This document shows, one piece after another, positions 39,381 to 49,543 of a DNA stretch of 64,000 bases (positions within the stretch are counted from its first letter, which is position 1; each line of letters begins with the position of its first letter). The notes beneath the pieces are model-generated. The model was given only the letters and a program-made list of their open reading frames with translations, was not told the origin of the DNA and searched no databases. Origin of the DNA: Bryobacterales bacterium (GTDB taxonomy: Bacteria > Acidobacteriota > Terriglobia > Bryobacterales > Bryobacteraceae); NCBI GenBank assembly GCA_003166865.1, contig PMUP01000025.1, positions 41,545 through 105,544 of the forward strand, read 5' to 3'. The position numbers were made by a program, and so were the translations under genes.

Positions 39381-40925
39381 TCATGAGCCTTGTGAACGCA
39401 GCGAATAGGGATGGTCCCACAGCGCCTTGTCCCCGATGCTGTCGCCGTATATCACAACTTCGACGCGGCGGTTTTGCTCGGCCCCGGCGGGGGCGATTGG
39501 CCGCGAGTTCCCGTATCCCACCGCGCTGATCAAACTTGGGGCCGCCGCGCCGCTCACGATGAGCGCCGTTTGCACCGACCGCGCGCGTTCATCGGAAACA
39601 GGCTCGGTATCGGCGTAGCCTTCCACCCGGACGCTCAAGCCGGGATGCGAGGACAGAATCGCCGCCAGGTTGGCGAGCGGCTGGGATGCAATCACTCGCA
39701 ATCTACCGTTGCCCGGCTCGAACATGGAATCGTTGATCGTAACGACCAGGCCTCGAGGTGTATCGCGCGTGGATAGCGTGGAGTTCAACTGCGCGAATAA
39801 CTTTGCACGATACTGTTGTTGGGCGTTGGAGCGGTTGACGGACGGATTAGGCGGCGGCGCGACGGCCACGCGCTGTTGTGCGGCCTGAGCCGCCCGTTGC
39901 GCGGCTACGGCCTGAGCCTGTGCTGCTTCCGCTCGTGCTTGTTCAGCCGCCCGCTCTGCTTGAGACTGAGCGGCGTCGGCTTGGGCCTGGGCTTCTTCGG
40001 CCTGCTCCAGCGCCTGGCGGCGAAGCTCGCCTTGCTCCCGCGATTGCTGCAGCTCCCGCTGGTGGCGCTCTTCATCCCGGCGCTTCACCGCAATGGTGCG
40101 GGCATCTTCGGCCATTTGAGTGGCTTCCCGCGCCGCGGACACGATGGCGTGAGTGTCCATCTTTCGCGCAGTCATGTCCTGTGCCTGTGAAAGAAGCGTG
40201 ACCGCCTTGTTGTAAGATTCCGGCGCTAATTGTCCCGCCCCCAGCGACTGAGCGATTTGCACGGCGTTTTCGGCCTGGTACAACTCGAGCACCGCTTCGT
40301 AGCGATCGTACGACAGCTTTCCAGTCTCCGGGCCGGGCGAGTGGAGTTGGCCGGGTTGGATGGTCATCGTATACTGGCCGCGCGGAAGTAATTCATACCT
40401 CGCACTCACTTCTTCGCGGGTTCCAATGGTGTCGGGCCGCACTACGTTCTCCGCCACCACCACATCGCTTGGCAGGGTGACCGAGTAGTATGGCTCAGCC
40501 GTGACCATCATCCCGAAAGCCTGCATGTCGGAGGTGACTTTGACGTGGGCTTTGTTGGATGAGTCCACCAGGATCTCGCCGAGATTCCTGGGGCGTCCTT
40601 CCGGGGAGATGGCCCACAGCACGTATGTGAGATACTCGCGCCCAAAACGCGTGGGCGGCGCCAGGTGCTCGAGTTTGGCGTCAATCGAAACGCTGCCGCG
40701 ATGGCTTTCGATGATAGCGGAGCCCTTCACGTCCGGAAGCAGCACGGTGCCGCGGAAATCGATGGGTGTCGGGCCGCCCCGATGCTCGTAGTTGACTGCC
40801 TGCAGGCTGCGAGATATCACCGTGACGCGATATATCGGCTGCGGATCGGACGGCGCCGGTGGTTGAGCGTATATTGCGCCGCCGGCAAGCAGGGCGCTCA
40901 CGCTTGCCGCAAGTAGCGTATTCAT
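39381..40925 (-). CDS. OmpA-family peptidoglycan-binding envelope protein
   Basis: A 514-residue exported protein. Signal peptide MNTLLAASVSALLAGGAIYAQ, a beta-rich N-domain to ~residue 210, then a long Glu/Gln/Ala coiled coil (~245-350; EEAQAQADAAQSQAERAAEQ and similar). The C-terminal OmpA domain (~375-490) has VRVEGYADTEPVSDERARSVQ and NRRVEVVIYGD, which hold peptidoglycan. The start at 40925 is fixed by the signal peptide. It likely tethers the outer membrane or periplasm to the cell wall. Confidence 0.88.
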   Translation of the reverse strand: MNTLLAASVSALLAGGAIYAQPPAPSDPQPIYRVTVISRSLQAVNYEHRGGPTPIDFRGTVLLPDVKGSAIIESHRGSVSIDAKLEHLAPPTRFGREYLTYVLWAISPEGRPRNLGEILVDSSNKAHVKVTSDMQAFGMMVTAEPYYSVTLPSDVVVAENVVRPDTIGTREEVSARYELLPRGQYTMTIQPGQLHSPGPETGKLSYDRYEAVLELYQAENAVQIAQSLGAGQLAPESYNKAVTLLSQAQDMTARKMDTHAIVSAAREATQMAEDARTIAVKRRDEERHQRELQQSREQGELRRQALEQAEEAQAQADAAQSQAERAAEQARAEAAQAQAVAAQRAAQAAQQRVAVAPPPNPSVNRSNAQQQYRAKLFAQLNSTLSTRDTPRGLVVTINDSMFEPGNGRLRVIASQPLANLAAILSSHPGLSVRVEGYADTEPVSDERARSVQTALIVSGAAAPSLISAVGYGNSRPIAPAGAEQNRRVEVVIYGDSIGDKALWDHPYSLRSQGS

Positions 40926-41095
40926 AGCGTCATCTCCATGAAAGACTTTGGCACGCAAATTCATGGCCGCCGCGCGAATCCGAAGAGACCCAGCAGGCTG
41001 GGGAACGTGATACAACGTTACGCGGAGAGCGGCGCGTAAAACTTGCGCAGCCAACACATGCCGTGACATTCTTAGGTTAACAGAGGTCATCAGAA

Positions 41096-41338
41096 ATGTC
41101 TCAGGCAGCGAATTTACGACAGATCGGCAGGACGCTTACGCTCCTGACTATTAACGTTTTGCTGGCGCTCGGGGCCGATGCCGCTCAAGCCCAACCTGCA
41201 GCCAGGCCGCGTCCGGAAGGCTTTGCAACGACGCCGGCGCCGTCCTCGTTGCTATTGGTGATCGCCGGGTTTGCCGTGTTGCTGGGTTGGCGCTGGTGGC
41301 GAAGCCGGGCGCGCGTCCAGCAGGCTTCACGGGACTAG
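41096..41338 (+). CDS. Small protein with signal peptide and C-terminal membrane anchor
   Basis: An 80-residue protein. The first 30 residues are a signal peptide (LTLLTINVLLALGADAAQA), then a short Pro-rich mature part, and a C-terminal TTPAPSSLLLVIAGFAVLLGWRWWRSRAR. This last part resembles a PEP-CTERM sorting signal (short Pro motif, hydrophobic helix, basic end), though the Pro-Glu-Pro itself is not present. Function unknown. Divergent from the OmpA-like gene and convergent with sodC. Confidence 0.6.
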   Translation: MSQAANLRQIGRTLTLLTINVLLALGADAAQAQPAARPRPEGFATTPAPSSLLLVIAGFAVLLGWRWWRSRARVQQASRD

Positions 41339-41357
41339 TTGCGGGCCCGCCTCGCGA

Positions 41358-41867
41358 TTACTTTGAGATCAGGCCGCAGGCGATCCGTGCCCCGGCATTC
41401 CCGGCGGGATCGGTCTTGAGGTCGTCAGCTTTTTCGTGAATGACCAGCGCGGTTCCGCCGTTGGCGAAGACGGAATGGGCATTATCATCCAGGTTGACCC
41501 GCTCGTCCATCACGGTCGTTTTGGCGGTGCCGTTCGCTTTGACCATAAAATTCTTCATGTCGCCGGCGTGCGGCCCGTCCGGATTCTCAAGCCCATGTTT
41601 CTTCATGTCTGGATTAAAGTGCCCGCCCGCGGTGGTAAAAGGCGGTTCGCACTTGCCAACAGCATGGATGTGGATGGCATGCTCGCCCGGAGGCAGGTTC
41701 TTCAAATCAAGCTTGATTTTCACGCCGCTGCCGCTGGCGCTGAGTTTCGCGGACCCGACACTGGCCCCCTTCGAATCCTTGAGGTCCACGGTTGCGGACT
41801 TGCTGGCGGCATAAAGTGAAGCGGCCAAGACGGCGGCCGCGGAAACGATCACGATCCTTGAAATCAT
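41358..41867 (-). CDS. sodC: Periplasmic Cu/Zn superoxide dismutase
   Basis: A 169-residue enzyme with a signal peptide ([20 protein letters not shown]). The metal-binding region is [24 protein letters not shown] (copper His pair, bridging His), followed by [10 protein letters not shown] and the C-terminal [24 protein letters not shown] with the disulfide Cys. It converts superoxide to peroxide and oxygen in the periplasm. All visible ligands are in place. A single-gene unit. Confidence 0.93.
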   Translation of the reverse strand: MISRIVIVSAAAVLAASLYAASKSATVDLKDSKGASVGSAKLSASGSGVKIKLDLKNLPPGEHAIHIHAVGKCEPPFTTAGGHFNPDMKKHGLENPDGPHAGDMKNFMVKANGTAKTTVMDERVNLDDNAHSVFANGGTALVIHEKADDLKTDPAGNAGARIACGLISK

Positions 41868-42053
41868 ATATGCTCTGTTCTCCTTCCCTGGAATCTTCTC
41901 GCGATTTGGATGCGCGCGTCAAAGGCTCGACGCCTCGCTCCCGGCCGGACTGGGCGCCTGAAAACGCGGGCGTGCCATCGGCCACTCCAGTATGGCATCC
42001 TAACGGTATCGCACGGAACTTACTTATCTCGTGCGGGTTGTGTCTACTTTAAT

Positions 42054-43802
42054 ATGACAATACGGCATTTTTTGTTACCCCTCGCGGTGGGCGTCTTTTC
42101 AACCTGTGCCTGGGGCCAGCAGTACACCATCAGCACATTCGCCGGCAACGGCACCGCGGGATACTCGGGTGACAGCGGCGCAGCCACTAGCGCCGAGCTG
42201 AGCTCGCCTGACGGAATTGCTTTTGATTCGTCCGGCAATCTGTACATTGCGGATTCCGCCAACCAGCGAATCCGCGAGATTTCGGGCGGCACGATCACTA
42301 CAGTGGCCGGCAACGGCACCGCGGGATACTCAGGGGACAAGGCCTCAGGCGTGACGGGCACCGCTACCAGCGCCGAGCTGAGGGGCCCCTCGGGCGTTGC
42401 GCTAGACTCTTCCGGAAACATCTACATCGCCGACACGGGCAATCACGTGATCGAGGAAGTTTCAGGCGGAATCATCACCACTATTGCGGGCACCAATACT
42501 GGTGGATATGCGGGTGATGGCGGCCTAGCCGTCAACGCGGAACTGGAATCTCCAGGGGGCGTGGCGGTGGATTCCGCCGGCAACGTTTACATCGCCGATT
42601 CGGGCAACAACGTGATTCGCAAGATCACCACCGCAACCGGAATTATCAGCACCATCCTAGGGGACGGGATCGCGAGTACGCTGCTGAACGATCCGACGCA
42701 AGTACTGGTGGACGCAAAATTCAACCTCTATATTTGCGATAGCAATGGGCTGCGCGTTCTGGAGTTCTCGCCGTCCACGGGAGCGGTAACCGTGCTGGCG
42801 GGCGACGGCAATGACGGTTTTTCCGGCGACTTCGGGCCCGGCCCGGATGCCGAACTGGACGATCCGGCGAGCATCGCGCTCGATTCGAAAGGCTATCTTT
42901 ACATCGCGGACACCAACAACAACCGGATTCGTAAGATATATCCCGACGGCACCATCGCCACCATTGCGGGACTCGGCATTCCTGCCTACACCGGAAACGG
43001 CGGCCCCGCCTCAGCCGCCACATTGTCCTTTCCTCACGGAGTTGCGGTCCTGGGGTCCGATGTTTATATTTCCGATACCGAGAACAACGTCATCCGTCTT
43101 CTTAAACCGGTGGCTCCCGCCCTCGTTGCGGGCGGCGTTTTGAATGGGGCTAGCTTCAAGCCCCAGGTTTCTCCGGGCGCCCTTGCCACGATCTTCGGAT
43201 CGAACTTCATTGGAACCGGGGAGACTGGCACCGCCGCAGTGCCTTTGCCACCCAGTTTCGCCGGCGTTTCGGTGAGCGTGAACGGCAAACCAGCGGCGAT
43301 CCTCTTTATCGACACGGACCAAATCAATTTCCAGATTCCCTGGGACACTGCGGCGGGTTCCGCGACAATCACCGTCAGTAGCAGCGGCGTCCAAACCGCG
43401 GCCGTGAAGGTCTCGGTGGTGGCGGCCGCCCCTGGGCTGTTTTTTAAGGGTTCGCATGCCATAGTCCAGAACTTCGATTACAGTTTGAACAGCTCCAGCA
43501 ATCCGGCTCAGGATGGAGCCCTCATCATTGCCTATTTGACAGGTGCGGGTGCAGTCAGCCCGCCCGTTGCAGACGGCGCGCCAGCCCCGTCCAGTCCGCT
43601 TTCCAAGGTGACGTCGAGTGTGACCGCTACCATTGATTCCCAGACCGCCCAGGTGAAGTTCGCCGGGCTCGCGCCGGACTTCGTCGGGTTGTGGCAGGTG
43701 GACGTGCTAGTGCCGGCCGGTCTGGCGCAAGGCGAGTATCCATTGGTGATCAGCGTTGATGGTCAGAGTAGCAACGCGGCGAACGTTAGTGTCACGCCCT
43801 AA
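42054..43802 (+). CDS. Secreted NHL-repeat protein with Solibacter-type C-terminal domain
   Basis: A 582-residue exported protein with a signal peptide (MTIRHFLLPLAVGVFSTCAWG). It has about six NHL repeats (each FAGNGTAGYSGDSGAATSAELSSP-like then GIAFDSSGNLYIADS), a six-bladed propeller. From ~residue 360 comes the TIGR03437 (Solibacter C-terminal) domain: VLNGASFKPQVSPGALATIFGSN, then INFQIPWDTA and LTGAGAVSPPV. Such proteins are numerous in Solibacter-like genomes; their job is unknown. The start at 42054 is chosen for the signal peptide. The stop codon lies inside a 67-bp repeat shared with the start of treS. Confidence 0.88.
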   Translation: MTIRHFLLPLAVGVFSTCAWGQQYTISTFAGNGTAGYSGDSGAATSAELSSPDGIAFDSSGNLYIADSANQRIREISGGTITTVAGNGTAGYSGDKASGVTGTATSAELRGPSGVALDSSGNIYIADTGNHVIEEVSGGIITTIAGTNTGGYAGDGGLAVNAELESPGGVAVDSAGNVYIADSGNNVIRKITTATGIISTILGDGIASTLLNDPTQVLVDAKFNLYICDSNGLRVLEFSPSTGAVTVLAGDGNDGFSGDFGPGPDAELDDPASIALDSKGYLYIADTNNNRIRKIYPDGTIATIAGLGIPAYTGNGGPASAATLSFPHGVAVLGSDVYISDTENNVIRLLKPVAPALVAGGVLNGASFKPQVSPGALATIFGSNFIGTGETGTAAVPLPPSFAGVSVSVNGKPAAILFIDTDQINFQIPWDTAAGSATITVSSSGVQTAAVKVSVVAAAPGLFFKGSHAIVQNFDYSLNSSSNPAQDGALIIAYLTGAGAVSPPVADGAPAPSSPLSKVTSSVTATIDSQTAQVKFAGLAPDFVGLWQVDVLVPAGLAQGEYPLVISVDGQSSNAANVSVTP

Positions 43803-43866
43803 AGCAAGTGGCGACCAACAATTCTACGGCCGTCCCAGATTCCGATCCGCTTTGGTATCAAGACGC
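43800..43866. repeat. 67-bp direct repeat, copy 1 (duplicated start of treS)
   Basis: Starting TAAAGCAAGTGGCGACC, this segment repeats at 46139-46205 with only two substitutions in 67 bases. It contains the stop of the NHL gene and the GTG and first ~19 codons of treS. It flanks a 2.3-kb insertion carrying the heme-motif gene. Confidence 0.95.
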
Positions 43867-43921
43867 GTATCTTGCCGCTGTCGCGAATCGCGCGGATGAA
43901 CTGAGTGCCCGGCCTTGTTAA
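43808..43921 (+). pseudogene. 5' fragment of treS
   Basis: From a GTG at 43808 the frame reads [20 protein letters not shown], matching the treS start at 46147 except for two changes (Thr to Ala and Lys to Gln). It then runs into unrelated residues (YLAAVANRADELSARPC) and stops at 43921. This is a remnant left by the duplication that placed the heme-motif gene here; no function expected. Confidence 0.85.
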
Positions 43922-43939
43922 CGTCGACCTGGCAGGGTC

Positions 43940-46027
43940 CTACGGACAGATGATCGGGGAGAAGCTGCTATTGCTATCTTTAGCTGCGCAGCTAGTACCG
44001 AGATCTTGAGCCCAGTTGTAGGTGGGCCAAATACCGGAGGCCCAGGTGGCCAGAGGTTTCAGCAAACTGGGATCAACGCCCTCGAACCGCAAGAGTGCCA
44101 ACGCCGCGGCAAGGTCTCCCGTGAAACTTCCCGGCGCAACGGAACTGAAGGTCAAATTCGGCAAATGTGCTTCATTAAACAGCTCCGGGATGCTTATACC
44201 CCGCACCGCGCTCAGGAATGTGCTCACCCAGGTATTCATGAGCTGGGTTTTTTGTGAAGACGGCAGCTCGCGCCAAGTGCTCACCACGCCCGGATACACG
44301 GTTAGAAAATATGGACTCGAATCGTTCAATTCGTTGCTCTGCAGTATTTTCGCAAGCCACTCCATCATCAACCCAGCGGTGCCCACGCGTGGCTCGTTTT
44401 TCTCGGAGTCCCACGTCAGATTGTTGTACAGGTAGGCCAAACTATAGCCCCGGTCGATTGGCCAAGTGCCGACGGCGTGTCCGTTGCCGTCGTTAAGTAT
44501 CAATTGCGTCTGGTACCAGCTGAAGGCTTCATAGTCATGAGCTAGGATTGTGCCATTGCCGATGCCGGGAGCGGGACTCGGGATTTTCAACATTTGCGGA
44601 GACGTAAAGAATGCCTGGTCGGTGTACCATGCGCGGTCCGCTGCCTGCGGCCCGAACACAAGCTTGGACATCTCCTCCAGACCGTACTCTTGATTAATCT
44701 CCCAAGACTTCACCATCATCCATTGAGCAACCGAATAGATCTCCCGGTCATAGACGGGGTTGTTCCAGGCGCTGGAAGTCTTAGGCTGACGGACCGCGGC
44801 AAAGAAGCCGTTCTGGTTTGTCAACCACTGCAGACTGATGTCCCTGTAGTACTCCAGATAAGTGGCCGGATCATTGGGTATCAGTTCCGATCGGATCAGG
44901 GCGTACCGTGTGAACAGAGGACTGCTCGTAAACGTGCTTCCAAAAGCATCCATGGGATGCACGGTAGGCAGCCAGTGATTCCAATCCCGAAGTTGAAGCT
45001 CAATCGGTATCTCGCGCTGGTTCATGTAACCGCTTTGAGCCAAGTTGGCAGTGCTGCCCCCCGGCATGATGTAGTCGAGGCTGTCGGCATCCAGGTCCAG
45101 GACGGCGCTGAGGCCGGCGCCGGCCGACCAGTCGGAGACCGCTCGCGAGTCGGTGCCAGGCCCAGGTTGGTAAGGCGGATTCCAGGGACGCCCGTAAATG
45201 GACGCTGGAGCATTCAGTGTTCGGATGTAGCTGGCGATCTGAGCGCCCTCTTGAGGCGTTAAGCCATGAAACATGGCGCGCGTTTCAATGGCCCGACTCG
45301 AGTAATTGAAATACTTCAAGTCCCGGCCATCTTGGGCGTGGCAGTCTCCGCAGTGAGCCTTGATTGCGACCGTGGCGCCGGAAGCTGTATCAGTGAGCGC
45401 GGCGGACTGCCACAGCGTTAGACCTGCCGCAATCTCCGCCTGGTCAGTCAGGAACCCACTCCAGGTGGACGGGTCGTCCTGAACAAAGGTAGTTTCCGGG
45501 ATCAGCCGGCTCCCGTCAGCTATCAGGACATTCAAGTTCAGCACCCGGAACCCACTCGAGATTCCATTAGTTCCGTTAAAGCGGAAAGTCAGCGTGTTCC
45601 GACCCGTCTGGATAGAGCCAGCAGGCAGCTTGATTGTGAGTTGTAAGGTGGCGAAGCCCCCGCCAATCCCGCCAAAGGTGCCCGAGTGACCCAGGTAGGT
45701 CGCAGTCGAATCATTGATCGGAATCCAAGCTCCACCGTTGGCCTGCACGCTGGCCTGCGTCTGATACTCCAGTCCATGGATCTGCAGCCATAGCTGCAAT
45801 TGTCCGCTCAGATTCGACCCGGAGGGTATAGAAAATGTGACTGGCACTGTGGTCGGGGTCGCACCAAACACTTCGACGGGCAGTACGATCCTGGTTGGTA
45901 CCGGAGGACCGTGGTGGGTCGAGCGGGCAGCCCCAGTGACAGTCGAAGTTTGCTGCGCGGCGAGACCAATCGCGGCCGCGAGCGTGACAAACCCGAGGGA
46001 AAGACCCTTTCGAGTGCGTATGTGCAA
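43940..46027 (-). CDS. Secreted protein with a cytochrome c-type heme motif
   Basis: A 695-residue exported protein of unknown function. Signal peptide GLSLGFVTLAAAIGLAAQ; residues ~45-175 are a beta-rich region resembling a carbohydrate- or Ig-like module (GSNLSGQLQLWLQIHG, RNTLTFRFNGTN). A single heme-binding CGDCH is at ~residue 227, followed by ETRAMFHGLTPQEGAQIASYIRTL as in cytochrome c domains (a Met could be the distal ligand). The last 400 residues, rich in Trp and Tyr, match nothing I know. It is the only minus-strand gene in 42.0-52.5 kb and is bracketed by the treS-start repeat, so it was probably inserted. Confidence 0.75.
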   Translation of the reverse strand: MHIRTRKGLSLGFVTLAAAIGLAAQQTSTVTGAARSTHHGPPVPTRIVLPVEVFGATPTTVPVTFSIPSGSNLSGQLQLWLQIHGLEYQTQASVQANGGAWIPINDSTATYLGHSGTFGGIGGGFATLQLTIKLPAGSIQTGRNTLTFRFNGTNGISSGFRVLNLNVLIADGSRLIPETTFVQDDPSTWSGFLTDQAEIAAGLTLWQSAALTDTASGATVAIKAHCGDCHAQDGRDLKYFNYSSRAIETRAMFHGLTPQEGAQIASYIRTLNAPASIYGRPWNPPYQPGPGTDSRAVSDWSAGAGLSAVLDLDADSLDYIMPGGSTANLAQSGYMNQREIPIELQLRDWNHWLPTVHPMDAFGSTFTSSPLFTRYALIRSELIPNDPATYLEYYRDISLQWLTNQNGFFAAVRQPKTSSAWNNPVYDREIYSVAQWMMVKSWEINQEYGLEEMSKLVFGPQAADRAWYTDQAFFTSPQMLKIPSPAPGIGNGTILAHDYEAFSWYQTQLILNDGNGHAVGTWPIDRGYSLAYLYNNLTWDSEKNEPRVGTAGLMMEWLAKILQSNELNDSSPYFLTVYPGVVSTWRELPSSQKTQLMNTWVSTFLSAVRGISIPELFNEAHLPNLTFSSVAPGSFTGDLAAALALLRFEGVDPSLLKPLATWASGIWPTYNWAQDLGTSCAAKDSNSSFSPIICP

Positions 46028-46138
46028 TATTCTCCCTCTCCGCGAAGTCTATCATGCGCAGTTGTCGCGCCGCAGGGCTGCCGCAACAATCAGCAACTTC
46101 TCCGTCTTGGTACGCTTTTGGGCGCTGATCGGTCACAC

Positions 46139-46205
46139 TAAAGCAAGTGGCGACCAACAATTCTACGACCGTCCCAGATTCCGATCCGCTTTGGTATAAA
46201 GACGC
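46139..46205. repeat. 67-bp direct repeat, copy 2 (start of treS)
   Basis: The second copy of the repeat at 43800-43866, here continuing into the complete treS gene. The two copies differ at two positions. The same TAA triplet precedes the GTG start in both. Confidence 0.95.
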
Positions 46206-49200
46206 CATCATCTATGAGGTACACGCGCGCGCTTTCTATGACAGCGACGAGGATGGCATGGGCGATTTTCGGGGCCTCACCGAGAAGCTGGACTACTTGC
46301 AGGACCTCGGGATCACGGCCATCTGGCTCCTGCCGTTCTTTCCGTCGCCCTGGCGCGATGACGGGTACGACATCTCCGATTACAACGACGTCCATCCGGC
46401 GTACGGCACGCTCCGCGATTTTCAGAAGTTTCTGAAGCAGGCGCATCGCCGTGGAATCCGGGTGGTCACCGAAGTGGTGTTGAACCATACTTCGGATCAG
46501 CATCCTTGGTTCCAGCGCTCGCGCCGCGCCGCCCCAGGAACGCGCTGGCGCGACTTCTACGTATGGAGCGATACGGCGGAAAAATACCTGGACGCCCGCA
46601 TCATCTTCAAGGATTTCGAGACGTCCAACTGGACCTGGGATCCGGTTGCGAAAGCATACTTCTGGCACCGCTTTTATTCGCATCAGCCCGATCTGAATTT
46701 CGACAATCCGCAGGTGCGCGAGGCGATGTTGGAAGTCATCGACTTCTGGTTCGATCTGGGCGTCGACGGATTCCGGCTGGACGCGGTGCCCTATCTCTAC
46801 GAACGCGAAGGCACCAATTGCGAGAATCTGCCCGAGACCCACGCTTTCTTGCGGCAGCTCCGCGCTCACGTCGACGCGAAATACAAAGACCGCGTTCTGC
46901 TGGCCGAAGCCAACCAGTGGCCCGAGGACGCCGTGGCTTATTTCGCCGATGGCGCTGAATGCCAGATGGCCTTCCACTTCCCGCTGATGCCGCGCCTCTT
47001 CATGGCCATTCGCATGGAGGACCGCTTTCCGCTGATGGAGATCCTGCAAGAAACGCCGGCCATTCCAGCGAACTGCCAATGGGCGCTATTTCTGCGGAAT
47101 CACGACGAACTGACGCTCGAAATGGTCACCGATGAAGAGCGCGACTACATGTACCGCGTCTATGCTCACGATCGCCGGATGCGCATCAATCTCGGCATTC
47201 GGCGGCGCCTGGCGCCGCTGCTGGAAAACGACCGGCGCAAGATCGAGCTGATAAACGCGCTGCTGTTTTCGCTGCCGGGCACGCCCGTGATCTACTATGG
47301 CGACGAGATCGGAATGGGCGACAACATCTATCTGGGAGACCGCAATGGAGTCCGAACGCCGATGCAATGGAGCGCGGATCGCAACGCCGGTTTCTCTCGC
47401 GCCAATCCCCAGAAGCTTTACATGCCCATCACCATCGATCCGGCCTACCATTACGAGGCGATCAATGTCGAGGGCCAGCAGAACAATCCGCATTCGCTGC
47501 TGTGGTGGACCAAGCGCCTGATCGAACAGCGCAAGCAGTTCAAGGCCATGGGACGCGGCACGCTCGAGTTCCTGCGTCCGTCCAACCGCAAAGTGCTCGC
47601 ATTTTTTCGCCGCTACCAGGACGAGATTATCCTGGTGATCGCCAATCTGTCGCGCTTTCCGCAGCACGTCGAACTGGATCTGGCGGAGGTGAAGGGGATG
47701 ACGCCGCTTGAAATCTTCGGCCGCGCGGAGTTCCCGCCGGTGGGCGAGGGGCCGTACCCGGTTACGCTCGGGTCGCTGGGTTTCTACTGGTTCGCATTCC
47801 AACCCAAGCAGGCCCACCAGGAAACCATTCAGACGCCATCCGGGCTGCCCCTCATCGTGGTGGAATCGTATGCCCACGTGTTTCAGGGCCGGAGCCTGGC
47901 GATCCTGCTGCGGCGGTTGCCGGCTTACCTAAGGACTCGGCGCTGGTTCCAGGGCAAGGACCGGCCCATCCGTGCCATCGAGGCTCTGGACGCCATCCCC
48001 ATTCCGGACACTTCGGCTCAGGTTCTATTGGGGCAGGTGGAATACAACGACGGTGATCCCGAGATCTATGTGCTGCCCGGCTCGGTGGCCGTGGGTGAGG
48101 CGGCCGAACATGTGAAGGCCACGTTGTCCGACGTATCAGTGGCTCAATTGCACGCTGAGGACGGCACACGCGGCGTGCTCTACAGCGCCATCTGGGATCC
48201 CGCGTTTTGCGACACGCTGTTCAGCGCGATCGTCCGGCGGCGGCGGTTTAAAGGCCGAGCCGGTGAGCTGGTAGGCTCTCACAATCGAGCGTTTCGCGCG
48301 GCCTGGGGCCAAAGCCACCCCGATCTCGGGTCCGCTGTTTTGAAGGCGGAGCAGTCCAACACATCCATCGCGTATGGGAACCGGTTCATCTTGAAGATTT
48401 ACCGGCGGGTGGAACCCGGGATTCACCCCGAAATCGAAATTGGCACGTTTCTCACCGAGCGGAATTTTCCCTACAGCGCACCTCTGACCGGGTCAATCGA
48501 ATTTCGCGCCAACAACGGCGATGCGATCGTGGTGGCCGCGCTGCATGCGTTCGTCCAGGATCAGCAAGGCGATGCCTGGCACTACACGCTGGATTCATTG
48601 AGCCAGTTTTTCGAGGCGGCGCTAACGCGCAAGGAGAGCGAGTTCGCCGGCCCGGAGGGCAGCCATCATCCGTTCGAACTTCGAAACGTGGAGATCCCCT
48701 CGCACGTTCATGAGGCGATCGGAAGTTACCTCGATTCGGCTGGTCTGCTCGGAAAGCGTGTAGCGGACTTGCACCTGGCGCTGAGCTCCGATAAGTCCGA
48801 TTCGCAGTTTGCTCCGGAAGCGTTCACCGATCACTATCGTCAGGGCATGTTCCACGGATTGATGAGCCTGACCGCCGAAGCGTTTCTGCTCTTGCGCCAA
48901 CAGCTCAGCGCGCTGCCCGATGCAACCCAGAGCGAGGCGCGGAAAGTTCTGGAACGCCGCGAGGAAATACGAACGCGCTCCCGCTTTATTTCCGAACGCA
49001 GAATCGCATCCTTGCGCATCCGGCTGCACGACGATCTCGGATTGAACCGCGTGTTGCACACCGGCAAGGATTTTGTGTTCATCGGATTCGACGGCCGGCC
49101 GGACCGCACTCTGGGCGCGCACAGAATCAAACGCTCGCCTCTGCGCGACGTCGCGAGTATGTTGTTGTCCTTCCAATACGCGGCCCAAGCCGTGTTCCTC

Positions 49201-49497
49201 GATCAGCTCCCCGGCGTGACGCTGCGTCCGGAGACTGCCGCCGTGCTCGAATTCTGGTCGCGCTACTGGTCCGATTGGGTGTCGGCGATTTTCCTGAAAG
49301 GCTATCTCGACGCGCTGGGCCAAAGCCCGCTGGTTCCATCCCTGCTTATTCCATCGAATGACGCGGATGTCCGGCTATTGTTAGACACGTGCCTGCTGGA
49401 ACAGGCGCTGGAACATGCCAGCGCGGAGCTTCGCGAGCGTCCGGACTGGGTGCGGGTGCCGCTGGGATTGCTGCGGAGGATTTTGGACGCAGGATGA
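46147..49497 (+). CDS. treS: Trehalose synthase (maltose alpha-glucosyltransferase) fused to a degenerate maltokinase domain
   Basis: An 1116-residue bifunctional-type protein. Residues ~15-560 are GH13 Tre[21 protein letters not shown], nucleophile Asp in [12 protein letters not shown] (~209), Glu in LLAEANQW (~252), Asp in RNHDELTLE (~318). It interconverts maltose and trehalose. Residues ~570-1116 have the maltokinase fold ([27 protein letters not shown]). Two kinase motifs are altered: the usual HGDxHLGQVL reads [10 protein letters not shown] (catalytic Asp kept), and the usual IDFEG reads IGFDG, lacking the metal-binding Asp. Start is GTG with a poor ribosome site. treY follows after 46 bases. 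Confidence 0.9.
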   Translation: MATNNSTTVPDSDPLWYKDAIIYEVHARAFYDSDEDGMGDFRGLTEKLDYLQDLGITAIWLLPFFPSPWRDDGYDISDYNDVHPAYGTLRDFQKFLKQAHRRGIRVVTEVVLNHTSDQHPWFQRSRRAAPGTRWRDFYVWSDTAEKYLDARIIFKDFETSNWTWDPVAKAYFWHRFYSHQPDLNFDNPQVREAMLEVIDFWFDLGVDGFRLDAVPYLYEREGTNCENLPETHAFLRQLRAHVDAKYKDRVLLAEANQWPEDAVAYFADGAECQMAFHFPLMPRLFMAIRMEDRFPLMEILQETPAIPANCQWALFLRNHDELTLEMVTDEERDYMYRVYAHDRRMRINLGIRRRLAPLLENDRRKIELINALLFSLPGTPVIYYGDEIGMGDNIYLGDRNGVRTPMQWSADRNAGFSRANPQKLYMPITIDPAYHYEAINVEGQQNNPHSLLWWTKRLIEQRKQFKAMGRGTLEFLRPSNRKVLAFFRRYQDEIILVIANLSRFPQHVELDLAEVKGMTPLEIFGRAEFPPVGEGPYPVTLGSLGFYWFAFQPKQAHQETIQTPSGLPLIVVESYAHVFQGRSLAILLRRLPAYLRTRRWFQGKDRPIRAIEALDAIPIPDTSAQVLLGQVEYNDGDPEIYVLPGSVAVGEAAEHVKATLSDVSVAQLHAEDGTRGVLYSAIWDPAFCDTLFSAIVRRRRFKGRAGELVGSHNRAFRAAWGQSHPDLGSAVLKAEQSNTSIAYGNRFILKIYRRVEPGIHPEIEIGTFLTERNFPYSAPLTGSIEFRANNGDAIVVAALHAFVQDQQGDAWHYTLDSLSQFFEAALTRKESEFAGPEGSHHPFELRNVEIPSHVHEAIGSYLDSAGLLGKRVADLHLALSSDKSDSQFAPEAFTDHYRQGMFHGLMSLTAEAFLLLRQQLSALPDATQSEARKVLERREEIRTRSRFISERRIASLRIRLHDDLGLNRVLHTGKDFVFIGFDGRPDRTLGAHRIKRSPLRDVASMLLSFQYAAQAVFLDQLPGVTLRPETAAVLEFWSRYWSDWVSAIFLKGYLDALGQSPLVPSLLIPSNDADVRLLLDTCLLEQALEHASAELRERPDWVRVPLGLLRRILDAG

Positions 49498-49543
49498 AAT
49501 CTTATGCGCTCTCCGGAGTCCATGTAAGGGGGCCGGAATCGCC

